Below, piece after piece: positions 36,838-46,000 of a stretch of 64,000 nt of DNA (positions are counted from its first letter, which is position 1; each line of letters opens with the position of its first letter). Origin of the DNA: Nostoc sp. MG11 (GTDB lineage: Bacteria > Cyanobacteriota > Cyanobacteriia > Cyanobacteriales > Nostocaceae); contig NZ_JACXXN010000018.1 in NCBI RefSeq assembly GCF_014904695.1, forward strand, positions 1 through 64,000, read 5' to 3'. The notes under the pieces were generated by a model. That model saw nothing but the letters and a program-made list of their open reading frames with translations, made no database searches and was not told the origin of the DNA. The position numbers and the translations under genes were made by a program.

Positions 36838-37563
36838 ATGGCTGAAGAAAATGGATCGATTCGCACCCTATCAGTTGATATTGGCGGTAGTGGTGTCAAA
36901 GCCATAGTTTTAGATATCACGGGAACTCCATTAACAGAAAGAGTGCGTTTAGAAACGCCCCAACCTGCTACACCCGAAGTTGTAATTAATGCAATTATCG
37001 TGTTGGCGGCTGCACAAGGGGAATTTCATCGCGTTTCGGTAGGTTTTCCTGGTGTGGTGCGGTGTGGAGTCACGGAAACAGCGGTAAACTTACATCCAGA
37101 TTGGATTGGATTTAATTTTGAAACAGCATTGTCTAATCACTTACATAAGCCTGTGCGTGTAATTAATGATGCAGATATGCAAGGGTTTGGGGCGATCGCA
37201 GGTAAAGGCGTAGAATTGGTGATTACTCTGGGAACAGGGTTTGGTTCGGCTCTTTTTGTAGATGGTAAATTAGTGCCGAATATGGAAATGGGTCATCATC
37301 AGTTTCGCAAAGGAGAGACTTATGAGCAACAACTCAGGCGTGCAGAGTTAGAAAAAATTGGTGAGAAAAGATGGAACAGGCGTTTAGAAAAAGCGATCGC
37401 ATCCTTGCAACATCTATTCAATTATGATTACCTTTACATCGGCGGTGGTGAAGCCGTCAAGGTAAATATCCAATTGCCGTTAAATGTCAAACTTATCCCT
37501 AATATTGCTGGTTTATTAGGTGGTATCGCTTTGTGGCGAGAGGAAAAAAATGAAAGGGGTTAA
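36838..37563 (+). CDS. ppgK: ROK-family kinase, polyphosphate glucokinase-like
   Basis: 241 residues of the actin-like ATPase fold. LSVDIGGSGVKAIVLDI is the phosphate-1 motif, VSVGFPGVVR the connect region, VINDADMQGFGA the sugar-binding Asp/Asn segment, and VITLGTGFGSALFVDG phosphate 2; YLYIGGGEAVK is the adenosine motif. It lacks the CXCGXXGC zinc motif of classic ROK repressors, and its size and motifs match cyanobacterial polyphosphate glucokinases, which phosphorylate glucose with polyphosphate or ATP. Substrate choice is inferred. Complete. A dispersed repeat follows it. Confidence 0.8.
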   Translation: MAEENGSIRTLSVDIGGSGVKAIVLDITGTPLTERVRLETPQPATPEVVINAIIVLAAAQGEFHRVSVGFPGVVRCGVTETAVNLHPDWIGFNFETALSNHLHKPVRVINDADMQGFGAIAGKGVELVITLGTGFGSALFVDGKLVPNMEMGHHQFRKGETYEQQLRRAELEKIGEKRWNRRLEKAIASLQHLFNYDYLYIGGGEAVKVNIQLPLNVKLIPNIAGLLGGIALWREEKNERG

Positions 37564-37567
37564 GAGT

Positions 37568-37700
37568 CAAGGGGAGCCAGCGCCGTGGTGTTAGCGTAGT
37601 GTCTCGTAGAGAAAAACGAGCGTCCGTAGGAGCGTCGGCAGTCCGGTCTTCTCTGCGAGACGCTGCGATAAGGGGGTTCCTCCCAGGAGGAACTGCCGTT
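37568..37700. repeat. Dispersed foldable Nostoc repeat, about 130 bp
   Basis: The segment holds GTCTCGTAGAGA at 37601-37612 and its imperfect inverse TCTCTGCGAGAC at 37650-37661, GAGCGTCCGTAGGAGCG between them, and TTCCTCCCAGGAGGAACTG (37677 onward) that folds on itself. It is GC-rich relative to the neighbours and codes for nothing. Similar palindromic elements occur between genes all over Nostocales. The remaining 190 bp to the next gene hold its promoter. Confidence 0.6.
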
Positions 37701-37892
37701 AGAACTCTCCTTTGAAGGCAGGAATAAGCAAATTCTTCCTTGTCCCTATTGTCCCACTTACCGCGTTGTCGTAAAAACCTACACTTGTCAAACTCCTCCA
37801 CACACATCTCTACCTTGTGTGTAAGTCTTGCGAGGGATGAATCTAACCTTAATCAAACTTTACATATAAGGTAAGGATAAGGGTGATTAACC

Positions 37893-38909
37893 ATGCAATT
37901 GAAGCCAATTAATCAGCAGGTGGTAGCCGTAGTTGGGGCTTCCAGCGGCATCGGAAGGGATGCAGCAGTAAAGTTTGCTCGACGTGGTGCAAAGGTAGTA
38001 GTTGCAGCACGCAGCGAACCAGGGCTGAAGTCATTAGTAGAGGAAATTCAAAGCTTTGGCGGTGAGGCGATCGCAGTTATTGCAGATGTGAGTGAGTTTC
38101 AGCAAGTAAAAGCGATCGCAGACAAAGCCGTAGCCCAATATGGACGACTAGATACTTGGGTTCATACTGCGGCTACGGGTATACTTGCGCCTTTCGAGAA
38201 AATCACACCGGAAGAGTTTCAACGAGTTGTTGATGTCACCTTGATGGGACAGGTGTATGGTGCAATGGCAGCACTACCTTATCTCAAACAAGAGGGACGC
38301 GGGGCGTTAATTCATATTTCCTCAATGGAGGGTAGGCGCAGTCTGCCATTGCAAAGTCCTTATTCTACTGCCAAGCACGGTTTAGAAGGTTTCTTGGAAG
38401 CGTTGCGCGTCGAGTTGCAACACGAAAAGTGGCCTATCAGCGTCACCTCAATACTGCCTTCAGTGATTAATACACCTTTCTACAATAAAGTTCGCACCAA
38501 GCTAGGAGTGAAACCGACAGGGATACCGCCGTATTATGATCCTAGTTTAGTTGCCGATGCAATTCTCTACGTTGCCGAACACCCCACACGCGATTTTATC
38601 GTCGGGGATGTAGGCAGAGTGTTAGATGTACTACAACGCGTTTCACCGTCTCTAGTGGATTCAGTGCTAGTGGCGATCGGTTTTGCAGGACAGCGTACTA
38701 ATGAGCCGAAATCAGAGGATGCGCCAGACAATGTTTTTGAACCGATAAACGGCTATGACCGTGTTGAAGGAGACTTTAAAAACCTGACAATACCAAGCTT
38801 TTCAGATTGGTGGGATATGAATCCAACCTTGAAATGGGGAGCGATCGGTTTAGCGGCGTTGGGGATAGCTGCGTTTCTTGGTAGTTGGCATGACGGCAAG
38901 GATGTTTGA
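37893..38909 (+). CDS. SDR-family oxidoreductase with C-terminal membrane segment
   Basis: 338 residues. The N-terminal 255 residues are a classical SDR: VVGASSGIGRDAAVKF (cofactor-binding GxxxGxG), DVSEFQQV, HIS-S-MEGRR (catalytic Ser) and SPYSTAKHG (Tyr, Lys). The Arg residues after the first strand suggest NADP(H). A linker follows and a hydrophobic C-terminus (WGAIGLAALGIAAFLGSW), possibly a membrane anchor. Substrate unknown. Start ATG has an AGGGTGATTAACC leader. Complete. Confidence 0.9.
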   Translation: MQLKPINQQVVAVVGASSGIGRDAAVKFARRGAKVVVAARSEPGLKSLVEEIQSFGGEAIAVIADVSEFQQVKAIADKAVAQYGRLDTWVHTAATGILAPFEKITPEEFQRVVDVTLMGQVYGAMAALPYLKQEGRGALIHISSMEGRRSLPLQSPYSTAKHGLEGFLEALRVELQHEKWPISVTSILPSVINTPFYNKVRTKLGVKPTGIPPYYDPSLVADAILYVAEHPTRDFIVGDVGRVLDVLQRVSPSLVDSVLVAIGFAGQRTNEPKSEDAPDNVFEPINGYDRVEGDFKNLTIPSFSDWWDMNPTLKWGAIGLAALGIAAFLGSWHDGKDV

Positions 38910-38997
38910 TGCAGCAACGCGTGGTAAGACAAGAGTAGGTGTAATTGTTCTCTATTCGCCTTAGTAATTAGTTAACTGAGTTAAATTTTAATTTACC

Positions 38998-39024
38998 CAT
39001 CGTCGAGTATTTTTGTCTCGTGAG
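38998..39024 (+). repeat. Direct repeat flanking a MITE-like insertion, left copy
   Basis: The 27-bp segment 38998-39024 recurs at 39335-39361 with one mismatch (22 identical bases, one difference, then TGAGC). The two copies flank the nested elements described next. Confidence 0.7.
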
Positions 39025-39041
39025 CGAGTATTAAAGATAGG

Positions 39042-39323
39042 ACTTACGCACTGAAGCCTGAAACCCTGATCCCCCCTAACCGCCCTTTTTAAGGCTACGG
39101 TGTACACACATCTGTGTACAAAACCAAAATCGTTGTATATCCTCCTAAATCCCCCTTAAAAGGGGGACTTTGAGAGGTTTTTGCCCCCCTTTTGAAGGGG
39201 GGTTGGGGGGATCAAAAGCCTGTGGGGCAACTCTAAAAGACTTGTGTGTACACCGTAGCTTTTTAAGGGGGGAACGTCTAAAGCCCCCTTTCTAAGGGGG
39301 TTGGGGGATCTGAGTGCGTAAGT
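39042..39323. mobile_element. MITE-like element with ACTTACGCACT inverted ends (outer)
   Basis: ACTTACGCACT at 39042-39052 and AGTGCGTAAGT at 39313-39323 are perfect 11-bp terminal inverted repeats. The inside is C/G-run rich (CCCCCCTAACCGCCC; AAGCCCCCTTTCTAAGGGGG). No transposase gene. Typical of non-autonomous elements in Nostoc. Another element is inserted inside it at 39094-39259. Confidence 0.7.
39094..39259. mobile_element. 166-bp MITE-like element inserted inside the outer one
   Basis: GCTACGGTGTACACACA (39094-39110) and its exact inverse at 39243-39259 form 17-bp perfect terminal inverted repeats. On both sides lies TTTTTAAG (39086-39093 and 39260-39267), an 8-bp target-site duplication within the outer element. 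The interior has palindromic runs (CCCCCTTAAAAGGGGG; GCCCCCCTTTTGAAGGGGGG). No gene. Confidence 0.8.
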
Positions 39324-39334
39324 TCTGAAAGACT

Positions 39335-39361
39335 CATCGTCGAGTATTTTTGTCTCTTGAG
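39335..39361 (+). repeat. Direct repeat flanking a MITE-like insertion, right copy
   Basis: Second copy of the 27-bp segment at 38998-39024 (one mismatch). Confidence 0.7.
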
Positions 39362-39493
39362 CATAAAAAATTACTACACTAATGTCTATTTAAAAAGCCT
39401 GCAAACATTAAACTTTATAACTTTTGATTGATGAGGTTGCTAGCTAATTAGACGAAAATTTTGCTGTAATTTAAAAAATATCAAGGAAGAAAC

Positions 39494-39655
39494 ATGGCTA
39501 GGATCAAAATGACTAACTTGCAACTTTTGAATAAAGTTGAAGAACAAGAACTATCTAATGCAGAACTCACAGCAGTCAGTGGAGGAATTCAATTTCAGCT
39601 TCTAGGTAATAACTATGTAGATGCAACATTTGGGGGTTTTAGATTGACGCTTTAA
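39494..39655 (+). CDS. Double-glycine leader peptide (bacteriocin/RiPP precursor-like)
   Basis: 53 codons from ATG 39494 with AAGGAAG 7 bp upstream. The first 31 residues look like a leader: a charged amphipathic helix (LLNKVEEQELSNAELTAVSGG) ending in Gly-Gly, the recognition site for C39-peptidase ABC exporters. ELSNAEL-x-x-V-S-G-G is the classic double-glycine leader signature. The 22-residue core after GG is hydrophobic and Gly/Asn-rich (IQFQLLGNN, then TFGGFRLTL), without Cys. So it is not a lanthipeptide; it could be a class II-like bacteriocin, a signal peptide or an unknown modified peptide. No transporter or modifying enzyme lies nearby in the window. Confidence 0.65.
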   Translation: MARIKMTNLQLLNKVEEQELSNAELTAVSGGIQFQLLGNNYVDATFGGFRLTL

Positions 39656-39808
39656 ATTTGACAGCGTGCTTGTGTTTGCAAACACTATAATCGTTAATCT
39701 GAAATTTTTTTATCTGCAACCTGACCACCAAAATAATAAAACTTATCGTTCTTCTGTCCTGCCTGAAACAGATAAATAGTAATACAAAATTAAATACCTC
39801 ACAGCTTA

Positions 39809-40855
39809 TTACTTCTTCAAAGGTTGCACACTAACCATCTGCTCAACTTCATTAACAGTTATTCGCCCTAGTCCAAATTGCTCAATCACCGCTGCATTTG
39901 TTGTTAAATGTGTACTAATTTCAGCGACTCGGTATTGGCTTTCCTGTGAGGCTAAAGCCGCTGGTAACAATAACTGATCGGCTAAATGTTCATCTACTGG
40001 TGCGCCAGTTTGATGAAAGTCCAGTAGTTGCTGACAAGCAATTTCTGCAACTGTTTCCGCTGATAACCGCAAACGCCCAAACCCACCAAACCCAGTCAAG
40101 CTATTTTGATATTCAGCAGTTAGGAAAATACCCGCCCCCGGTGCAACACCTTTTTCTCGTAAAGCCTGTACAGTAACTTTCAACTGCGCTTCTCTTAACA
40201 AATTCTCGGCACGATTCGCCATCCGTTGTGGAATATGCGAAGGCAGTTCTGTGACTACCGCTAGTCCCCGCACCTGCTTTAAATCTCCCCGTTCTAGCAA
40301 GTTGATCCCACTAAGTTTACTACCACCAGTCACCCGCATCTCTACCTCTCCGCCACCTTGAGGATACCACCCCCAAGCGCCTAACTTAACTTGGGCTTCC
40401 ACTCCCATACGTTGCAATATTGGCAGATAAACTTGCTCAATGTAAGTCACTGTCGGACTGAAGATGACATGAGTTCCACCCCGTAGCGTTACTAGGGAAT
40501 CACCATTTGCTAGTGCTAAAGGTAAAAGAATAGTCTGTAAAACTAGAGCGATCGCACCAGCAGAACCCCCAGTCCGCGCTTCACTCACATCAAAAGTATA
40601 AGCTCCAGTTTGTACAGAACTACCGGGGATAAACTCCAGTAGCATTGAACCCAAAGCATCACCTCGGAGTTGAGCATTACAAATTCTTGCCGCAGCGCGA
40701 ACTGCTGTTAAATGTTGTGCTGCTAATCCTGGCTTTTTGCGTCCGGCGCGAATGCCTGTAATACGTATAGGTTCGCCAGTGATGGCGGCTAGACTCAGGG
40801 AAGTGCGAAGAACCTGTCCGCCTCCCTCTCCGTAGGAACCGTCAATGTCAATCAT
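39809..40855 (-). CDS. rtcA: RNA 3'-terminal phosphate cyclase
   Basis: RtcA converts RNA 3'-phosphate to a 2',3'-cyclic phosphate using ATP, through an adenylated His. 348 residues. IDGSYGEGGGQVLRTSLSL is the family N-terminus, RGGTHVIFSPTV and PQGGGEVEM are internal motifs, and VDEHLADQLLLPAAL (near 290) holds the catalytic His. Length matches bacterial RtcA. No RtcB or RtcR is nearby. It has its own promoter region of about 160 bp, shared with nothing else. Confidence 0.95.
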   Translation of the reverse strand: MIDIDGSYGEGGGQVLRTSLSLAAITGEPIRITGIRAGRKKPGLAAQHLTAVRAAARICNAQLRGDALGSMLLEFIPGSSVQTGAYTFDVSEARTGGSAGAIALVLQTILLPLALANGDSLVTLRGGTHVIFSPTVTYIEQVYLPILQRMGVEAQVKLGAWGWYPQGGGEVEMRVTGGSKLSGINLLERGDLKQVRGLAVVTELPSHIPQRMANRAENLLREAQLKVTVQALREKGVAPGAGIFLTAEYQNSLTGFGGFGRLRLSAETVAEIACQQLLDFHQTGAPVDEHLADQLLLPAALASQESQYRVAEISTHLTTNAAVIEQFGLGRITVNEVEQMVSVQPLKK

Positions 40856-41018
40856 GCGCGATTTTAGGATGATGGAGCCACTGGTGTGCTCTCGAAACCA
40901 TTGAGCAAAGTAGCGTGATTTTGGATTTTCCTCACGTTTATTGAATCAAACTATCAGAGGTTACACAAATATACACAGATTCTAATCTGTGTGTCTCTAA
41001 CTTTCTAACGTTGCATTT

Positions 41019-42365
41019 TTAATTATGAATTTTTAATTGTAAAACCTTACTTTTACCGGGATTCATCAACCCATAAGGGTCAACCATTTCCTTAAATTTT
41101 AATTGCTCAGGATCAATAACTTTTCTTCCCCCGTCTTCAATAATATACGTGTGAGGATTGGCAATAAACACACCCTGCGCTTCATGGTAGCGGATAATTT
41201 CGTTGAGGCGTTCCTCCGTGGTGTAGCGCACAAGTTGCAAAGCACCAGGAATTACAGTACCATTCACCCGAAAAAATTCTAAATGCATTATCACCTCATC
41301 ACCAAAATGATGATATAGATGCTCTACCAGTTGCAAGCTTTGATTAGCAGGAAACATACTTTGCAAATAGGTAATCGAAGTATCTACCGTCCGGGCGTGC
41401 AAGGTAGTGTGATTCCAGGTAAATTCTGCTAAATGTGTACCTTTTGCTGCTTCATTGGCTGGTTTTTGATAAGTAATCTTACCGCCATATTGCTGCACTA
41501 AACCAGGTAATAATTCCAAACTCGATTCAGCAAGCATCAATAATACCGGGTGAGTACCTTGAGGAATATAATCTTGCAGAGCGTGAAAATATTGTGGAAT
41601 CTGGGATGCAAACACAGAAATCAACTTCTTAATCATGCCATCAGCATTACCCAGTGCTTGACCAAAATTTACCGCTGCCATAAAGTCATCAAATGTGATA
41701 ATGACTTCTGCCCAAGGATAAGCTGGCCCCAAGGGAATTTCTAATTCAGTGATAATGCCATTAATCCCCCAAGCATGATTCACCTTTTGCACATCGTCCC
41801 CCCGCAGTTCAATGATCCGGGGTTCATCTTCTACAGTCACAACTCGTAGGGCCAAGATATTACCGCGATCGCCTAGCAATCCATATTGTACAGACCCGAT
41901 ACCCCCACTCCCACCAGCAATAAATCCGCCAATTGTCGCTGTGCGGTACGTAGAGGGTGTCATCCGCATTTCCCAGCCAATTTCTCTGGCTTTTTTATCC
42001 AACGCCGCCAATTTTACCCCAGCTTCTACCCGCGCCACTCCCGGTTTCACCCAAGGAATCTCGTGCATCCTTGTCATATCAAGAATTACACCACCGTGCA
42101 GCGGTACGCATTGCCCATAATTTCCAGTTCCCGCACCCCGCACAGTCACGGGTACACGATATTTAGCACAAGCAGCTGCAACTTTTAAAACCTCTTCTTC
42201 GTTGGCAGGACGCACCACAATATCCCCCACTTTTCCCTCTAGTTTCGGCATTAACACAGGGCTAAAGGTGTGGTAATCCTGAGATAATTTTGCTACTTGG
42301 CTAGGTTCGGTGATAATTTCTAGACCTTCTAGAGAATTAATCAAGGTATCTAATCTTGTTGTCAT
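41019..42365 (-). CDS. FAD-binding oxidoreductase (GlcD/FAD_binding_4 type)
   Basis: 448 residues. PCMH-type FAD domain in the N-terminal half: DIVVRPANEEEVLKVAAAC, VTVRGAGTGNYGQCVP (the pyrophosphate-binding loop), MTPSTYRTATIGGFIAGGSGGIGSVQYG and NGIITELEIPLG. The C-terminal half contains a cap region and ends in DPYGLMNPGKSK, the typical end of D-lactate/glycolate dehydrogenase-like flavoproteins. There is no Fe-S domain. Substrate is unknown: a 2-hydroxy acid or alcohol is likely. Cytosolic, complete. Confidence 0.9.
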   Translation of the reverse strand: MTTRLDTLINSLEGLEIITEPSQVAKLSQDYHTFSPVLMPKLEGKVGDIVVRPANEEEVLKVAAACAKYRVPVTVRGAGTGNYGQCVPLHGGVILDMTRMHEIPWVKPGVARVEAGVKLAALDKKAREIGWEMRMTPSTYRTATIGGFIAGGSGGIGSVQYGLLGDRGNILALRVVTVEDEPRIIELRGDDVQKVNHAWGINGIITELEIPLGPAYPWAEVIITFDDFMAAVNFGQALGNADGMIKKLISVFASQIPQYFHALQDYIPQGTHPVLLMLAESSLELLPGLVQQYGGKITYQKPANEAAKGTHLAEFTWNHTTLHARTVDTSITYLQSMFPANQSLQLVEHLYHHFGDEVIMHLEFFRVNGTVIPGALQLVRYTTEERLNEIIRYHEAQGVFIANPHTYIIEDGGRKVIDPEQLKFKEMVDPYGLMNPGKSKVLQLKIHN

Positions 42366-43099
42366 AGCTTATATCCTTTTTTCTAATGCAGACAGAAGTA
42401 TGAGCGCATAACTTCTCCTATGGTCGTCACTACACGTAGCTTCCCTCAAAGAGTACGGTGGAATGCAGAGAGATTCCTTTGCGTTACTCTGCGCTTTCCT
42501 TAGCGTCCCTTCGCGTTTAAAATCTCAACTTTCTTCTTTAACAGCCCTTTCATACCACTTACTTAATATAAAGTCAGATACGGCACTCAGGCGAACGAAA
42601 ATTAGTCTGCCTAACCCTGTTGTGAGAAAACAATGGGAAAAAGTAACTTTCTGCATTCTGACTCCTGACTCCCCTAGTTGAGAAGAGTGCAAGCTAAACG
42701 CTTACTACATATCATCTTGCACCCAACTGACATATTTCCTTTAACAGATGGGTACTATAAGCTTACTCTGCTAACAACATCTTCATGAAGTTGCCTTCAG
42801 ATAAAACAGATATCCGCAAACTTACTGTGAAGTTATGGTGTTTTTATGCTCTACCCTTCCAGAATTAATAATTATCAAAAAATCGGTATTTCCCGGATTA
42901 AATTAAACAATTTATCAATGATATAACTTTAATAAATTGTTTTTTACCGCCATTTTAATTAGAAATTTAGTAACTCAATATGCAGTACTCGCACAACTAC
43001 AATCTCAAGTTTTGCCTCCAAAATTAATTTACAGGCATCCTTGATTTTACCAATAAACAATCCATAATTCGCCACAAATCACTTGATAGGGAAGCAGCT
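42366..43099. other. Divergent intergenic region upstream of hpsA, no gene seen
   Basis: The 734 bp between the oxidoreductase gene and hpsA hold no convincing gene; a 72-codon frame at 42463 has random composition. The first part (42415-42500) carries typical Nostoc repeat pieces (CGTAGCTTCCCTCAAAGAG, GCGTTACTCTGCGCTTTCC). The last 300 bp are AT-rich and should contain the hpsA promoter. In N. punctiforme hps genes are under developmental sigma factors; the motif was not identified here with certainty. Confidence 0.4.
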
Positions 43100-46000
43100 A
43101 TGTCTCGAAAATGTCGGACATTCAAGGCAATAAAAAAAGTCTTCATACAAATTAGCAAGCAATTTTTATCTGCAATTAAAAAGCAAATTATTTGGCTTCT
43201 GCGGATTTTTGTTGTCACGGGAAAGAAACGAAGCTCAGTAAATGCTGGTTTTGTATTGCCAACAGTGGCAATGGTAGCTTTAGTGGTCGTATTACTAACA
43301 ACTGCGATTTTATTTCGGTCTTTTGAACGCTCCAAAAATGCTAGTAATGTTCGAGTTAATGAGGCTGCACTCAATGCTGCAACTCCAGCAATTGATCGCG
43401 CTAGAGCCAAGTTAAACAAGTTATTTCAAGATGGACGACTACCAAGAGCTACGCCAACAGATGATGCGTTGTACTCTACTTTAACAACAATACCCAATAT
43501 CAACGAATACACTTTTGGTGACGAAACTCAACTACAGCTGACTCAAGGCTCAGACAACTTAAAGACAGCATGGCTGTACCCTGTAGATACCGACAACAAC
43601 GGCAAATTTGATAGCTATACTCTTTATGGAATTTACTTTAGAAATCCTCCCATAAGTGATGGTGCATATACCCGTGCTAGAAATTCCCTAGAGGCGAGAA
43701 CTCCACCAATGACTGCTGGTAGTGTGAGTGGAGATTGTGGAGATACTCTAGGAACTAGTGCCACCTTAGTAGGCGAGACTGGCTGGTTTAATATTGGCGG
43801 TAAATTGAAAAAAAGTTTTTTTGTTTACACTGCCAACGTTCCTATTACCACTGACCCTCCATCTGCTCAGGCTGCTAATTATGAGAAATACAAAGGGAAT
43901 AAAGGCTTCTCTGCCTTAGAGTATCAACAAGAACGCGTGCAACTTCCTCTCGTTAACAATGCCGTTATTTATGAAGATGACATAGGACTTAGCCCTGGTC
44001 CTGCGTTCAGATTGAATGGGCGAATTTTTACCAATAGTAACTTCCTCACTGCTTCACCAGGGAATAGTGCGAATCTATACCAGGTTAGCAGTTTAGCATC
44101 CTGTTTCTATACAGCTGACAATGGCAAAATTACCGTTGGTGGAAACTTAGGCGCTGGTGGATTCACAGATGCAAGCGATTTAGGGAATGCTACAAATGTA
44201 CATTTATACCAGGGCAAAAGCATTGATCCTAGTTCATCGCCTCCAAATATCACGGCTAATAAATCAGTGGCTGCTGGACCAAGTGCAATAGCGTACAACA
44301 GTCTAGCTTATGTGCAGCGCCTCAATCGCTTAGTTAGTGCTCAGACGACTCTAGATTCAACTGGTAGTACTGACCCGCAGGAAGTTAAAGATGGCATTAT
44401 CAAGCAGCAGCAGAATACACCTGGTTACACCACAGATGATACGGCGCTATTTCGTCAACAAGAGCTATATAACTACTTTAAAAGACGGACTCGTCGTGTA
44501 CCTTATGCAGAGGTTGGTTTTGGTGGCGATGCTTTAACCCCTTACGCAACGACCAGCCCACTCGAAGGTAGTGGTGATACACTACGTCCAAAAGATGTTT
44601 GGATATATCCCTTCCAGTATTCCACTACCCCTACAACTAGCACTACAACCCCAAATCCAGATGCTACGCTTGGTCTGCCGCTGCACCTAAATGGCAGTAC
44701 CAAGGTTTACCCTACTGCAACCGAGCCAACTAAGCAGCTAAATACTTTGGCAGGTAATGAACAATCTTTAGGTGATCGGGTTTTAGTTGGTAATAATCTA
44801 CCTGAACTCTGGTGGAACGGAACAGCCTTTGTTGGGCCAAATACCCAAGACACTCAAGCTATTTCAGATAAGATTTGGGATGACGGAACTCCTCCATCTC
44901 CGGCTCCTAATGTTCGTACTCGTCGCACCCAAGTACAACAACTGGCTGATTTTGGTGCTACAGACCGAGATAAAGATTGGGAATTAGCAGCTGCTAAAAT
45001 ACCGACTAGTCCACAAGATCCTTCTGGTGGCTTGCGAGTTATAACTGGTGCGGGTATTTATCTACCTAGTGGTTACACTACGACAGGTATTGCTGGTGAT
45101 ACTGATTTTTCCAACGCCACAACTACTACTAAAGATATTTGGTCAGACATGATGCCAGTTGCTTCTGGCAACGCTACTGAACCAACCAGCAGTCTATATC
45201 CATATATCACCTTACCAGACCCGACTTATACTCCCTATCTACGAATGCGGGCGTCAGTAGTCTACCACTACAACAAGACCAGCTACAGTCAGTCGGCTCC
45301 CCAACCTATTGCTTGTGTTAGTAGCTACTATGACCCCACGAGTAGCACTACAGCCAGAAATAAAGCAGGTCTACCTGATGTCTTCCCTGTAGGCGTTATT
45401 ACTCCTAACCCCACTACAAATGTTACTGCTGCCAACGCTGGAAATTCTAACAATGGCGTAGTCTACTCTCCTCCTGATGCTGCTGGTGAAACAACTTATG
45501 CAGCAGCGCTGAGATACCAAGCACAACTAAAATACCCCAATGGACGTTTGGTAAACCCGATACTAAACAGTTTATATACGCAACCAATAACATCAGCGTC
45601 TACAATACAACCAGTTGCCAATCGCACTCTTTCAGAAAGATCTGCTGTAGAATCGGCAGTTTGCGCCCTGCAAATTTTAGACGGCACTATTGGTAGCCCC
45701 ACTGATACCGACATTCCTCACGGCGCAATTATGGAAACTGCCTTTCTTGACCCCAGACAGGTTAAGGCAATTCACGCAGATGTAACAATGGGTGTTGAAA
45801 CATTTACTAACGCGGATGGTAATGGAACAGTTAATGCAGCTGTACCAGACGCAGCAAACTACAACCTGTCTAAGGAACAACGCCAACCTCTAGAAATTCG
45901 CGCCACAGTATTAGATATTGATAAGCTGCGAGGAAAAACTATCAGTGGCGGTTCAGCAACAGTAACAGAGTATTTACTACCTAATAGCGGTATTATCTAC

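Noticed and set aside
41812-42188. Several plus-strand frames opposite the FAD oxidoreductase
   Set aside because: They are Pro/Ser-rich shadows of a complete minus-strand flavoprotein gene.
42463-42681. 72-codon plus-strand frame upstream of hpsA
   Set aside because: It begins in dispersed repeat sequence and shows no protein-like pattern or RBS.
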